Assembly: GCF_025717065.2 (NCBI RefSeq)
Contig: NZ_JAOVZO020000023.1
Span: 310,001-374,000, forward strand
Direction: 5' to 3'
From: Tahibacter soli
GTDB taxonomy: Bacteria > Pseudomonadota > Gammaproteobacteria > Xanthomonadales > Rhodanobacteraceae
DNA: 64,000 nucleotides
The notes beneath the pieces were generated by a model. That model ran no database searches. It was not told the DNA's origin and saw only the letters and a program-made list of their open reading frames with translations. Of this stretch, positions 30,501-43,000 are shown in pieces. Each line of letters begins with the position of its first letter. Within the stretch, counting starts at the first letter, position 1. The position numbers and the translations under genes are program-made.

Positions 30501-33500
30501 GCCGCACTTGCCGGTGACGGTGAACGGCAAGATCGACCGCGCCGCGCTCGCCGCGCGCGACGACGGCGCCGCGTCGTCGTCGGCCGCCCCGCTCGATCCG
30601 GAGCAGGCGCTGCTCGCGGCCGTGTGGGCGCAGGTGCTCGGCGTGCCGAACGTCGGCGCGCACGACAATTTCTTCGATCTGGGCGGCCACTCGCTGCTCT
30701 TGATCCGCCTGCTGTCGCGCGTGCGGCGCGTGTTCGGCGTCGACGTCACGCTCGCGCAGGCGTTCGACGCGCCGACGGTCGCGCGTCTTGCGCGCACGAT
30801 CGCGTCGATCCGCGACGCCGACGGCGGCGTGCACGCCGAGCCGATCGCCGCGCAACCGCGGCCGGCCGGCGCCGACGCGCGCTTCCCGCTGTCGTTCGAG
30901 CAGGAGCGGCTGTGGTTTCTGTATCGGCTCGACCCGGCGTCGTCGGCGTACAACAGCCCGAGCGCGCTGCGCATCGCCGGTGCGTTCGATCTCGACGCGC
31001 TGCAGGCGAGCATCGACGCGCTCGTCGCGCGCCACGAGATTCTGCGCACGGCGTTCGTCGACGACGACGGCGAACCGCAGCAGATCGTGTGCGCGCAGCG
31101 GCCGGTGCGCGTCGTCGCGCACGATCTGCGCGAACTCGATCACGCGCGGCGCGAGGAACGACTGCACGTACTGATCGCGCACGACGCCGCGCAGCCGTTC
31201 GACCTGCGCCATGGCCCCGTGCTGCGCGTCGGCGCCGTGCGCTGTGCCGATGACGACACCGTGCTGCTGTTCAACTGGCACCACATCGTGACCGACGCGT
31301 GGTCGTTGACGGTGCTCGTGCGCGAGCTGTCGGCGGGCTACGCCGCGTTCGCCGCCGGCCGCGAACCGGCACCGGCGCCGCTGCCGATCCAGTTCGGCGA
31401 CTACGCGCACTGGCAGCGCCGGCAGGCAGCCGGGGCCGCGTACGAGAACTCGGTGGCCTACTGGCGCGAGCGGCTGCGCGACGCGCCCGAACCGATCGAG
31501 TTCGCGCCGCGGCGCCACGGCGCACGTACCGGTACGGCGCGCGCCGGCCGTGTCGAGCGCCGCTACGACGCGGCGCTGCGCGACGGCCTCGTGCGCGTGG
31601 CGCGCGGTCGCGACGCGACGCTGTTCATCGTCTGTCTCGCCGCGTTCCAGTGGCTCCTCGCGCGCTGCGGCGGCCGTACCGACATCGCGGTCGGCACGCC
31701 GATTTCGGGCCGCTCGCACGAAGCGCTCGAACCGTTGATCGGCTTCTTCGTCAACACCGTGGTCGTGCGCTGCGAGCTCGCCGGTGCCGTGCGCTTCGCC
31801 GACGCGCTCGAGATCGTGCGCACCGCGGCGCTCGGCGCCTACGCGCACCGCCACGTGCCGTTCGACCGCGTCGTGCGCGACCTGCGCGACGGCGGCGCCG
31901 GACCGTCGGCGTTCGACGTCAGCTTCGTGCTCGAAAACGCCGACGAGCTGCCGGCCGCGTTTCCGGGCGCGCGTGTCGACGCGCTGCCGCGCGGCGCGCA
32001 GGACGCGAAGTTCCGCCTGTCGCTGAGCCTGCGCGAAGACGCCGGCGGCATCGCCTGCGAATGGGAGTACCCCGCCGATGAATACGACGCGGACGCGATC
32101 GAGCGACTCGCCGACCGGTATGCCGTGCTGCTGCGCGGCGTCGCGCACGACGCCGACGCGGTGCCGTCGATGACGAGCGCCGAAGAGCAAAAGACCATTG
32201 TGGACGAGTGGAGCGACGGCGGCGCCGCGCCGATCGAGCCGATCTGCCTGCACGCGCGCGTCGAACGGCAGGCGCGCTTGACGCCCGACGCGCCGGCGCT
32301 CGTCTGCGAGAGCACGGTGCTGACCTACGCACAGCTCGATGCGCGCGCCGAACGGCTCGCGCGGCACCTGCATCGCGGCGGCGTGGGTCCGGACGTGCTG
32401 GTCGGCGTCTGCGCGGCGCGGTCGGCCGATCTCGCGGTCGCGCTGCTCGCGGTGTGGAAGGCGGGCGGCGCGTACGTCGCGCTCGATCCGGTGCAGCCGC
32501 CCGCACGGCTTGCGCAGTTGCTCGACGATGCCGGCGCGCCGTGGCTGATCGGCGATCGCGTATCGATCGAATCGTTCGCCGGCGACGCGCGGACGTTCGC
32601 GCTCGAAGACCTCGACGCGCTGCCGGACGGCGAGGCGTTCGCCGAGACCGTGACGCCGTCGAACCTCGCCTACGTGATCTTCACGTCGGGTTCGACCGGC
32701 CGGCCGAAAGGCGTGCTGATCGAACACCGCCACGCGGTGAATCTCGCGCAGGATCTGCGCGCGCGGCTGGCCGATCTCGGCGTGCCGCCCGACGGCCGCT
32801 GGGCGTGGAATGCCTCGTTCGCGTTCGACGCGTCGCTGCAGGCGCTGCTCGCGTGGGGCGACGGCGCGTGCCTGCACCTGCTGTCGGCGGACACGCGGCG
32901 CGATCCGGCGCTGCTGCTCGATTACCTCAAGACTCACCGCATCGACGTGCTCGATGCGACGCCGCTGCAGATCGAGAGTCTGCTGCAACGCGCCGGCGAC
33001 GACACCGATCTGCCGGTGCTCGTGATCGGCGGCGAGGCGATCGGCGTGGATCTGTGGCAGCGCATCGCGGCATTGCCGCGCGGTGCACTGAACGTCTACG
33101 GCCCGACCGAGACGACGGTGGACGCGACCTGCGCGCGCATCGAAGGCACACGCCCGACGATCGGCCGGCCGCTCGCGAACGTGCGCTGCTACGTGCTCGA
33201 CGCGCACGGCGCGGTGCAGCCCGAAGGCGTGCCGGGCGAGCTGTGCATCGCCGGTGCCGGCGTCGCGCGCGGGTATTTGAACCGGCCCGAACTCACGGCC
33301 GAGCGCTTCGTCGAGATCGACGTGGCCGGCCGCACCGAACGCGTCTACCGCACCGGCGACATCGCGCGCTGGATCGACGGGCAGCTCGACTATCTCGGCC
33401 GCCGCGACGGGCAGGTGAAGATTCGCGGCTACCGCATCGAAGTGGAAGAAGTCGCGCAGCAGCTGCGGCGCCTGCACGGCGTGGCGGCCGCCGTCGTCAC

Positions 33501-34002
33501 GATGCGCAACGACAGCCTCGTGGGCTACGTCGTCGCGCTGACGGTCGCGTCGGACGAATGGCTCGACGCGCTCGGCGCGCAGCTGCGCACCGTGCTGCCC
33601 GAGTACATGGTGCCCTCGCACCTCGTGGCGCTCGACGCGCTGCCGACCACCGCGAACGGCAAGCTCGATCATGCCGCGCTGCCGGCGCCCGATACGAGCG
33701 ACACGCGGCGGCCGTACGTCGCGCCGGCGAGCGACACCGAAAAGGCGCTCGCCGCGATCTGGGCCGAACTTTTCCACATCGACGCATCGAGCGTGAGCGC
33801 CGCGGCGAACTTCTTCGCGCTCGGCGGCCATTCGCTGCTGCTGATGCGCATGATCAGCGCGATCCGCCACGCGCTCGACGTCGACGTGCCGCTCAAGGCG
33901 CTGTTCGACGCGGCCGACCTGCGCGCCTGCGCCGATGTCGTCGACGCGATGCGCCGCGAATCGGCGCTCGCCGACGAATCGCTCGAGGAGATGCAGTGGT
34001 GA
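27571..34002 (+). CDS. NRPS 1: C-A-T-C-A-T (predicted X, then Gln)
   Basis: 2,143 residues, two modules. C1 (about 30-470; HHIVMDG) is placed to accept the beta-hydroxyacyl chain. A1 (490-990) has the pocket residues D-T-E-N-V-G-T-V-S(-K), which I cannot assign; the acidic residue at the third position hints at a basic substrate. T1 has GGHSLLL near 1,031. C2 (1,105-1,540) has HHIVTDA, Ala for the final Gly. A2 (1,555-2,040) reads D-A-Q-D-V-G-V-V-D(-K), close to the known Gln code. T2 has GGHS near 2,083. The extreme C terminus (ADESLEEMQW) is an acidic tail suited to the TubC docking domain of the next protein. The A2-T2 DNA is nearly identical to a module in NRPS 2. Confidence 0.95.
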   Translation: MNARRTLEGLSEDARRELIAGLLKARERKSGSWPLSPAQIGMWLQQNLAPDNTAYNMPLAFCLHGRLPDARALIARMLADVVARHPALRTVFEAGDAEPAQRVLDAVDVDLPMHDIGEAGANWQAVALARCGEQASRAFDLAAGPLFRFSLLRVSDELHVLVATFHHIVMDGWSIGVFLKDFAKSFVVHGRGRTVDFDPLPVTYRDYVERMRTPAARAAAAGHVDYWKRRLEGAPAALNLPVQFRRTANAAFRGALHGFRIPLEVSRRLTALGNLHGATGFMTMLATFYALLARICDASDIVLGVSTSNRDDKDYRNMLGLFSDVLPMRARCDRGGSFVDLLRHVRENCLADYEHSATSLTTIIEHVRPARGSDRGLPFQAGFDFQNTPWPALVLDLVTLLPGDAGSAKLDLNFNLSKEQDRLVGSFEYDTDLFSEGAIRNIEARYQMLLKRIVERPAQALDTLDLLDADEKHRIVHEWNVPAVAVEGAGASASVLDLIDARSRSHPGHCALDDAGERVDYATLARRTDALARRLAARGIGRGDRVGLYFSRGAAYVVALIGVMKAGATYVPLDPALNDARLDDMVDAASVATVLTTRSLASRWPVARPVSLVAIEDALAEATDGAMPPAPRAGDVAYIVYTSGTSGRPKGVLISHGALLAFVRGASTVFNLRSNDRVLQFASIGFDTSAEEIFPALASGACLAFADANAAGSAQRFLEEAERRDISVLNLPTALWHEVVDALQPPVAARLPTAARLVVIGGEAALPSALARWHEAAGDAVRLVNTYGPTETTVSVTAAELERLPDPQRRLSLPIGRPYPGVRAYVLDAHGQPVAPGLYGELFIGGPSVALGYDGAPELTAQRFVADPFDGRPDARMYRTGDFVRWLDDGSLEFAGRRDGQVKLAGHRIELAEIEGALLRHADVAQAAVVVQGDETTRRLAAFVVARPVASLDAAAVREWLRTRLPAPMQPSVVALLPHLPVTVNGKIDRAALAARDDGAASSSAAPLDPEQALLAAVWAQVLGVPNVGAHDNFFDLGGHSLLLIRLLSRVRRVFGVDVTLAQAFDAPTVARLARTIASIRDADGGVHAEPIAAQPRPAGADARFPLSFEQERLWFLYRLDPASSAYNSPSALRIAGAFDLDALQASIDALVARHEILRTAFVDDDGEPQQIVCAQRPVRVVAHDLRELDHARREERLHVLIAHDAAQPFDLRHGPVLRVGAVRCADDDTVLLFNWHHIVTDAWSLTVLVRELSAGYAAFAAGREPAPAPLPIQFGDYAHWQRRQAAGAAYENSVAYWRERLRDAPEPIEFAPRRHGARTGTARAGRVERRYDAALRDGLVRVARGRDATLFIVCLAAFQWLLARCGGRTDIAVGTPISGRSHEALEPLIGFFVNTVVVRCELAGAVRFADALEIVRTAALGAYAHRHVPFDRVVRDLRDGGAGPSAFDVSFVLENADELPAAFPGARVDALPRGAQDAKFRLSLSLREDAGGIACEWEYPADEYDADAIERLADRYAVLLRGVAHDADAVPSMTSAEEQKTIVDEWSDGGAAPIEPICLHARVERQARLTPDAPALVCESTVLTYAQLDARAERLARHLHRGGVGPDVLVGVCAARSADLAVALLAVWKAGGAYVALDPVQPPARLAQLLDDAGAPWLIGDRVSIESFAGDARTFALEDLDALPDGEAFAETVTPSNLAYVIFTSGSTGRPKGVLIEHRHAVNLAQDLRARLADLGVPPDGRWAWNASFAFDASLQALLAWGDGACLHLLSADTRRDPALLLDYLKTHRIDVLDATPLQIESLLQRAGDDTDLPVLVIGGEAIGVDLWQRIAALPRGALNVYGPTETTVDATCARIEGTRPTIGRPLANVRCYVLDAHGAVQPEGVPGELCIAGAGVARGYLNRPELTAERFVEIDVAGRTERVYRTGDIARWIDGQLDYLGRRDGQVKIRGYRIEVEEVAQQLRRLHGVAAAVVTMRNDSLVGYVVALTVASDEWLDALGAQLRTVLPEYMVPSHLVALDALPTTANGKLDHAALPAPDTSDTRRPYVAPASDTEKALAAIWAELFHIDASSVSAAANFFALGGHSLLLMRMISAIRHALDVDVPLKALFDAADLRACADVVDAMRRESALADESLEEMQW
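32201..33933 (+). repeat. Near-identical A-T module copy 1 (in NRPS 1)
   Basis: This A-T segment aligns with 38,722-40,454 at a constant offset of 6,521 bp with no indel over about 1.73 kb and only scattered base changes. Its similarity to the following copies indicates recent duplication or gene conversion. Confidence 0.9.
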
Positions 34003-37000
34003 GTACCGAGGCCATCGCCGCCACGCTGCGCGCCGCGGCCGACCGCGGCATCCGCTTCCACGTCGAGGACGGTGCGCTGCGCACGCGCGCGCCGAAGGGC
34101 GCGATCGACGCCGAACTCGCCGCGTTCATCGGCGCGAACAAGGCCGGCATCGTCGCGCTGCTCGCGCAGACCGCGGCAGCCGGCCACCGCCGCGGTCCGA
34201 CGCCGCGCGCGCGCGGCGCGGCCGGCGATCCGCTGTCGCTCGCGCAGGAGCGTTTCTGGTTCATCGACCGGCTGACCGGCGACGGCGCGCAGTACAACAT
34301 GCCGATCGCGCTGCGAATCCGGGGCGACTTCAAGGCCGATGTCGCCGAACAGGCGCTGCAGCGCATCGTCGAGCGGCACGGCCCGCTGCACAGCGTCATC
34401 GTCGACGACCCGGCGCTGGGCCTGCTGCAGCGCGCGCGCGACGACGTGCGCTTCGCGCTCGAGCGCGTCGACGTCGCCGATCTGGCGCCCGACGCGCAGG
34501 AGGCGCGCATCCGCGAATGCATGCTCGCGAACGCGCACCGCGCGTTCGACCTCGCGCGCGACCTGATGTTGCGCGGCACGTTCATCCGCGTCGGTGACCG
34601 CGACAGCGTGCTGCTGCTGTGCACGCCGCACATCGCGTCCGACGGCTGGTCGTTTCTCGTCATGGAGAAGGAATTCGTCGCGTGGTACGGCGCGATCGAA
34701 CACGGCCGGCCCGCGCCGTTCGGGCCGCTCGCGGTCACCTACGCCGACTACGCGCAATGGCAGCGCGAGCGCCTGCGCGAACCGTCGGTCGAGCGCCAGC
34801 TCGCCTGGTGGGAAGACCGGCTGCGCGACGCGCCGGCCGCGCACGGCCTGCCGCTCGACCGGCCGCGCGCCGCCGATCTGCCGCATCGCGCCGGCTGGCA
34901 CGACTTCCGCGTCGAACGCGCGCTGTACGCGGACCTCAAGCGCCTCGCGCTCGAGCGCGGCAGCACGCTGTTCATGGTGCTGCACGCGGCGTTCGCGCTG
35001 CTGCTGTCGCGGCATTCGGGCAGCGACGACATCGTCGTCGGCACGCCGGTGCTCAACCGGCTCGAACGCGAACTCGAACCGCTGATCGGCTGCTTCGTCA
35101 ACACGCTGGCGCTGCGCGTCGACTGCGACGCGGCGCAGACGTTCACCGAGCTGCTGCAACAGGTGAAGGCCGTCAATCTCGACGCGCAGGCGAACCAGGA
35201 AATCACGTTCGGCCAGGTGGTCGAGCGCGTGCGCCCGGCGCGCAGCCTGCTGCACACGCCGGTGTTCCAGATCATGTTCAGCATGGGCATGCCGAAGGAG
35301 GCGGCCCATCGCAAGGCCGACGGCCCGCAGCTCACGCCGCTCAAGTACGAAGGCGCGACGGCGAAGTTCGAGATCAGCTTCTACGCGCAGGAACACGAAG
35401 GCGACCTGCAGTTCGGCGTGGAATACGACGCCGATCTTTTCGACGCCGCGACGATCGTGCGCATGTTCGCGCAGTGGCAGCGCCTCTTGCGCGCGATCGC
35501 CGCGGACCCCGTACGGCCGCTGTCGCACTATGCGCTGCTCGACGCCGCCGAACAGAAATCCGTCGTGGACGCGTGGTGCGACGGCGGTACGGCGCCGGTC
35601 GAGGCGATCTGCCTCGGCGCGCGCTTCGAGCGCCAGGCGCGATTGACGCCCGACGCGCCGGCGTTCGTCTGCGACGGCACGGTGCTGACCTATGCGCAAC
35701 TCGACGCGCGCGCCGAGCGGCTCGCGCGGCACCTGCATCGCGGCGGCGTGGGGCCGGACGTGCCCGTCGGCCTTTGCGCCGAACGCTCGATCGGCCTCGG
35801 CGTCGCGATACTCGCGGTGTGGAAGGCCGGCGGCGCTTACGTCGCGCTCGATCCGGCGCAGCCGCCGGCGCGCCTCGCGCAGTTGCTCGACGATGCCGGC
35901 GCCCCGTGGCTGATCGGCGATCGCGCGGCGATCGAATCGTTCGCCGGCGACGCGCGGACGTTCGCGCTCGAAGACCTCGACGCGCTGCCGGACGGCGAGG
36001 CGTTCACCGCGACGGTGACGCCGTCGAACCTCGCGTACGTGATCTTCACGTCGGGTTCGACCGGCCGGCCGAAAGGCGTGCTGATCGAACATCGCCACGC
36101 GGTGAATCTCGCGCAGAACCTGCGCACGCTGCTGGCCGGCAGCGGCGTGCCCGGCGACTGCCGCTGGGCGTGGAACGCCTCGTTCGCATTCGACGCGTCG
36201 CTCAAGGCGTTGCTCGCCTGGGGCGACGGCGCGTGCCTGCACCTGCTGTCGGCCGACACGCGGCGCGATCCGACGCTGCTGCTCGACTACCTCAAGACTC
36301 ACCGCATCGACGTGCTCGATGCGACGCCGCTGCAGATCGAGAGTCTGCTGCAACGCGCCGGCGACGACACCGATCTGCCGGTGCTCGTGATCGGCGGCGA
36401 GGCGATCGGCGTCGATCTGTGGCAGCGCATCGCGGCGCTGCCGCGGGTTTCGCTCAACGTCTACGGTCCGACCGAGGCGACGGTCGATGCGACGTGCGCG
36501 CGCATCGAGGGCACGCGCCCGACGATCGGCCGGCCGCTCGTGAACGTGCGCTGCTACGTGCTCGACGCGCACGGCGCGGTGCAGCCCGAGGGCGTGCCGG
36601 GCGAGCTGTGCATCGCCGGCGCCGGCGTCGGACGCGGCTATCTCAACCGGCCCGAACTCACGGCCGAGCGGTTCGTCGAGATCGACGTGGCCGGCCGTAC
36701 CGAACGCGTCTACCGCACCGGCGACATCGCGCGCTGGATCGGCGGGCAGCTCGACTATCTCGGCCGTCGCGACGGGCAGGTGAAGATTCGCGGGTTCCGC
36801 ATCGAAACCGAAGAAGTGGCGCACCCGCTGCGCGGCATGAGCGGCGTCGCCGCCGCGGTCGTCGTCGCGCGCAACGAGCGCCTGGTCGGCTACGTCGTGC
36901 CGGACGCGCCGGCGACGGCGGCGCCGCCGTGGCTCGATCGGCTGAGCGCGCAATTGCGCACGCTGCTGCCCGAATACATGGTGCCGTCGCAGCTCGTCGC

Positions 37001-40000
37001 GCTCGATGCGCTGCCGGTCACCGCGAACGGCAAGCTCGACCACGCCGCGCTGCCGGCCCCGGACACGACCGACGCGCGCTGCCCGTACGTCGCGCCGGCG
37101 AGCGATACCGAAAAGGCGCTCGCCGCGATCTGGGCCGAACTTTTCCACATCGACGCATCGAGCGTGAGCGCCGCGGCGAACTTCTTCGCGCTCGGCGGCC
37201 ATTCGCTGCTGCTGATGCGCATGATCAGCGCGATACGCCACGCGCTCGGGGTCGACGTGCCGGTGAAGTCGCTGTTCGACGCGGCCGACCTGCGCGCGAG
37301 CGCCGCGGTCGTCGATCGGATCGGCGCCGCGTCGACGCCGCGCGCAAGGCTCGTCGCGCGGACGCGCGAGCGACCCGAGTGCGCGCTGTCGCTCGCGCAG
37401 GAACGCTTCTGGTTCGTCGACCGCCTGACCGGCGACGGCGCGCAGTACAACATTCCGACCGCGCTGCGGGTCGCCGGCGATTTCGATGCCGACATCGCCG
37501 AGCGCGCGCTGCAGCGCATCGTCGAGCGGCATGCGCCGCTGCATAGCGTCGTCGTCGACGATCCCGCACGCGGACTGGTGCAGCGTCCGCGCGGCGACAC
37601 GCGCTTCGCGCTCGCGCGCGAGGATCTTGCCGATCTGCCGGACGACGCGCGGCACGCGCGCGTGCAGGCGGCGCTGCGTGCGAACGCCGACGCGCCGTTC
37701 GATCTTGCGAGCGACCTGATGCTGCGCGGCACATGGCTGCGCCTGTCGGCGCGCGACGGCGTGCTGCTCCTGTGCACGCCGCACATCGCCGCCGACGGCT
37801 GGTCGCTGCGCGTGATGCAGCACGAGTTCGCCGCGGCGTATCAGGCGATGCGCCGCGGCGCGCCCGATCCGCTCGCGCCGCTGCGCGTCGTCTACGCCGA
37901 CTATGTCGACTGGCAGCGCGAGCGGCAGCGCGAACCCGACGCGCAGGGCCGGCTCGACAAGTGGGTCCGCCGGTTGAGCGGCCTGCCGGCCGTGCATGGC
38001 CTGCCGCTCGACCGTCCGCGCGCCCAGGGCGGCGCGCACCGCGCCGGCTGGCACGAGTTCGGCGCCGACCGCGCGCTGTACGCCGATCTGAGGCGCCTCG
38101 CGCTCGAGCACGGCTGCACGTTGTTCATGGTGCTGCACGCCGCGTTCGCGTGGCTGCTGTCGCGGCATTCGGGCAGCGACGACATCGTCGTCGGCACGCC
38201 GGTGATGAACCGTCTGGAGCGCGAGCTCGAACCGCTGATCGGCTGCTTCGTCAACACGCTGGCGCTGCGCGTCGACTGCGGCGCGGCGCAGACGTTCGCC
38301 GAGCTGCTGGGCCAGGTGAAGGCGGTCAATCTCGACGCGCAGGCGAACCAGGAAACCCCGTTCGAACAGATCGTCGAACGCCTGCGGCCCGAGCGCAACG
38401 TGCTGCACGCGCCGCTGTTCCAGATCATGTTCAGCATGGGTCTGACGTCGCGGCCGGCCGATGCGTGGCGTCCCGACGGCCTCGAGTTTTCGCCGATCGA
38501 TCATCCGAACGCGCGCGCGAAGTTCGAACTGAGCCTGTTCGCGCAGGAGTCCGGCGACGATCTGCGGTTCGGTGTCGAATACGACGCCGACCTCTTCGAT
38601 GCCGGGACGATCGCGCGGATGTTCGCGCAGTGGCAGCGGCTCTTGCATGCGATCGCCGCGGATGCCGCGCGGCCGCTGTCGCGCTACGCGCTGCTCGATG
38701 CGAATGAGCAGCAGCGCATCGTGGACGAGTGGAGCGACGGCGGCGCCGCGCCGATCGAGCCGATCTGCCTGCACGCGCGCGTCGAACGGCAGGCGCGCTT
38801 GACGCCCGACGCGCCGGCGCTCGTCTGCGAGGGCACGGTGCTGACCTACGCGCAGCTCGACGCACGGGCCGAACGGCTCGCGCGGCACCTGCATCGCGGC
38901 GGCGTGGGTCCGGACGTGCTGGTCGGCGTCTGCGCGGCGCGGTCGGCCGATCTCGCGGTCGCGCTGCTCGCGGTGTGGAAGGCCGGCGGCGCGTACGTCG
39001 CGCTCGATCCGGCGCAGCCGCCGGCGCGGCTCGCGCAGTTGCTCGACGATGCCGGCGCGCCGTGGCTGATCGGCGATCGCGTATCGATCGAATCGTTCGC
39101 GGGCGACGCGCGGACGTTCGCGCTCGAAGACCTCGACGCGCTGCCGGACGGCGAGGCGTTCGTCGCGACGGTGACGCCGTCGAACCTCGCGTACGTGATC
39201 TTCACGTCGGGTTCGACGGGCCGCCCGAAAGGCGTGCTGATCGAACACCGCCACGCGGTGAACCTCGCGCAGGACCTGCGCGCGCGGCTGGCCGATCTCG
39301 GCGTGCCGCCCGACGGCCGCTGGGCGTGGAATGCCTCGTTCGCGTTCGACGCGTCGCTGCAGGCGCTGCTCGCGTGGGGCGACGGCGCGTGCCTGCACCT
39401 GCTGTCGGCGGACACGCGGCGCGATCCGGCGCTGCTGCTCGATTACCTCAAGACTCACCGCATCGACGTGCTCGATGCGACGCCGCTGCAGATCGAGAGT
39501 CTGCTGCAACGCGCCGGCGACGACACCGATATGCCGGTGCTCGTGATCGGCGGCGAGGCGATCGGCGTGGATCTGTGGCAGCGCATCGCGGCATTGCCGC
39601 GCGGTGCACTGAACGTCTACGGCCCGACCGAGACGACGGTGGACGCGACCTGCGCGCGCATCGAAGGCACACGCCCGACGATCGGCCGGCCGCTCGCGAA
39701 CGTGCGCTGCTACGTGCTCGACGCGCACGGCGCGGTGCAGCCCGAAGGCGTGCCGGGCGAGCTGTACATCGCCGGTGCCGGCGTCGCGCGCGGGTATTTG
39801 AACCGGCCCGAACTCACGGCCGAGCGCTTCGTCGAGATCGATGTGGCCGGCCGTACCGAACGCGTCTACCGCACCGGCGACATCGCGCGCTGGATCGACG
39901 GGCAGCTCGACTATCTCGGCCGCCGCGACGGGCAGGTGAAGATTCGCGGCTACCGCATCGAAGTGGAAGAAGTCGCGCAGCAGCTGCGGCGCCTGCACGG

Positions 40001-43000
40001 CGTGGCGGCCGCCGTCGTCACGGTGCGCAACGACAGCCTCGTGGGCTACGTCGTCGCGCTGACGGTCGCGTCGGACGAATGGCTCGACGCGCTCGGCGCG
40101 CAGCTGCGCACCGTGCTGCCCGAGTACATGGTGCCCTCGCATCTCGTGGCGCTCGACGCGCTGCCGGTCACCGCGAACGGCAAGCTCGATCATGCCGCGC
40201 TGCCGGCGCCCGATACGAGCGACACGCGGCGGCCGTACGTCGCGCCGGCGAGCGACACCGAAAAGGCGCTCGCCGCGATCTGGGCCGAACTTTTCCACAT
40301 CGACGCATCGAGCGTGAGCGCCGCGGCGAACTTCTTCGCGCTCGGCGGCCATTCGCTGCTGCTGATGCGCATGATCAGCGCGATCCGCCACGCGCTCGAC
40401 GTCGACGTGCCGCTCAAGGCGCTGTTCGACGCGGCCGATCTGCGCGCCTGCGCCGGAATCGTCGATGCGGCGGAACAGGGCAGGCGCCTGAAACTCGCGC
40501 CGCGCGGCGATACGGCGGCGACGCCGCTGTCGCTCGCGCAGGAGCGCTTCTGGTTCATCGACCGGCTGACCGGCGACGGCGCGCAGTACAACATGCCCGT
40601 CGCGTTGCGGATCGGCGGCGACTTCGATGCGGATGTCGCCGAGCGCGCGCTGCAGCGCATCGTCGAGCGTCACGCGCCGCTGCACAGCGTCGTCGTTGCC
40701 GATGCCGGCGTCGTGACGCTGCGCCCGCTCGGCGACGTGCGCTTCGCGCTCGCGCGCGTCGATCTTGCCGATCTGCCGGCCGATGCGCAGCGCGAACGCG
40801 TGAGCGAGGCCATGCGCGCCCACGCGGGCGCGTCGTTCGACCTCGCGTCCGACCTGATGCTGCGCGGCGCGTGGCTGCGGCTGTCGGCGCGCGACGGCGT
40901 GCTGCTGCTGTGCCTGCCGCATTTCGCGGCCGACGGATGGTCGCTGCGCGTGATGGCCGACGAGTTCGGCGCGTCGTACGAGGCGCTGCGCGCCGGCCGG
41001 ACCGATCCGCTCGCGCCGCTTGCGATCACGTACGGCGACTACGCGCACTGGCAGCGCGAACGCGCGCGCGAGCCGGCGGCCGAACGCCAGCTCGCATACT
41101 GGGAAAATCAGCTGCGCGACGCGCCGGCCGTGCACGGCCTGCCGCTCGACCGGCCGCGCATCGAGCGCCTGCGCCGCCGCGCCGGCCGCTGCGACGTCGT
41201 CGTCGGCGCGGACGTGCACGCGGGCCTCGCGCACCTGGCGCGTGCGCACAATGCGACGATGTTCATGGTGCTGCACGCCGCGTTCGCGTGGCTGCTGTCG
41301 CGGCATTCGGGCAGCGACGACATCGTCGTCGGCACGCCGGTGATGAACCGTCTGGAGCGCGAGCTCGAACCGCTGATCGGCTGCTTCGTCAACACGCTGG
41401 CGCTGCGCGTCGATTGCGGCTCGGCGCAGACGTTCGCCGAGCTGCTGGGCCAAGTGAAGGCGGTCAATCTCGACGCGCAGGCGAACCAGGAAACGACGTT
41501 CGAACAAGTGGTCGAGCGCGTACGTCCGTCGCGCAGCCTGCTGCACACGCCGCTGTTCCAGATCATGTTCGCGATGGGTATGCCGGCTGACGCGACGCCG
41601 CGGCGCCTGACCGAACTGACGCTGACGCCGCTCGATCATGCGGGCGCGACTTCGAAGTTCGAACTGAGTCTGTTCGCACAGGAACACGCGGACGGACTGG
41701 CGTTCGCCGTCGTGTACGACGCCGACCTCTTCGATGCCGGGACGATCGCGCGGATGTTCGCGCAGTGGCAGCGGCTCTTGCATGCGATCGCCGCGGATGC
41801 CGCGCGGCCGCTGTCGCGCTACGCGCTGCTCGATGCTGGCGAGACGAAGCGCATTGTGGAATCGTGGAGCGACGGCGGCGCCGCGCCGGTCGAGGCGATC
41901 TGCCTGCACGCACGCGTCGAACGGCAGGCGCGCTTGACGCCCGACGCGCCGGCGCTCGTCTGCGAGGGCACGGTGCTGACCTACGCACAACTCGACGCAC
42001 GTGCCGAACGGCTCGCGCGGCACCTGCACCGCGGCGGCGTGGGTCCGGACGTGCTGGTCGGCGTCTGCGCGGCGCGGTCGGCCGATCTCGCGGTCGCGCT
42101 GCTCGCGGTATGGAAGGCGGGCGGCGCGTACGTCGCGCTTGATCCGGCGCAGCCGCCGGCACGGCTCGCGCAGTTGCTCGACGACGCCGGCGCGCCGTGG
42201 CTGATCGGCGATCGCGTATCGATCGAATCGTTCGCCGGCGACGCGCGGACGTTCGCGCTCGAGGACCTCGACGCGCTGCCGGACGGCGAGGCGTTCGTCG
42301 CGACGGTGACGCCGTCGAACCTCGCGTACGTGATCTTCACGTCGGGTTCGACCGGCCGCCCGAAAGGCGTGCTGATCGAACACCGCCACGCGGTGAACCT
42401 CGCGCAGGATCTGCGCGCGCGGCTGGCCGATCTCGGCGTGCCGCACGACGGCCGCTGGGCGTGGAACGCGTCGTTCGCGTTCGACGCGTCGCTGCAGGCG
42501 CTGCTCGCGTGGGGTGACGGCGCGTGCCTGCACCTGCTGTCGGCCGACACGCGTCGCGATCCGGCGCTGCTGCTCGATTACCTCAAGACTCACCGCATCG
42601 ACGTGCTCGATGCGACGCCGCTGCAGATCGAGAGTCTGCTGCAACGCGCCGGCGACGACACCGATCTGCCGGTGCTCGTGATCGGCGGCGAGGCGATCGG
42701 CGTGGATCTGTGGCAGCGCATCGCGGCGCTGCCGCGCGGTGCATTGAACGTCTACGGCCCGACCGAGACGACGGTGGATGCGACCTGCGCGCGCATCGAG
42801 GGCACGCGCCCGACGATCGGCCGGCCGCTCGCGAACGTGCGCTGCTACGTGCTCGACGCGCACGGCGCGGTGCAGCCCGAGGGCGTGCCGGGCGAGCTGT
42901 GCATCGCCGGTGCCGGCGTCGCGCGCGGGTACTTGAACCGGCCCGAACTCACGGCCGAGCGCTTCGTCGAGATCGACGTGGCCGGCCGCACCGAACGCGT

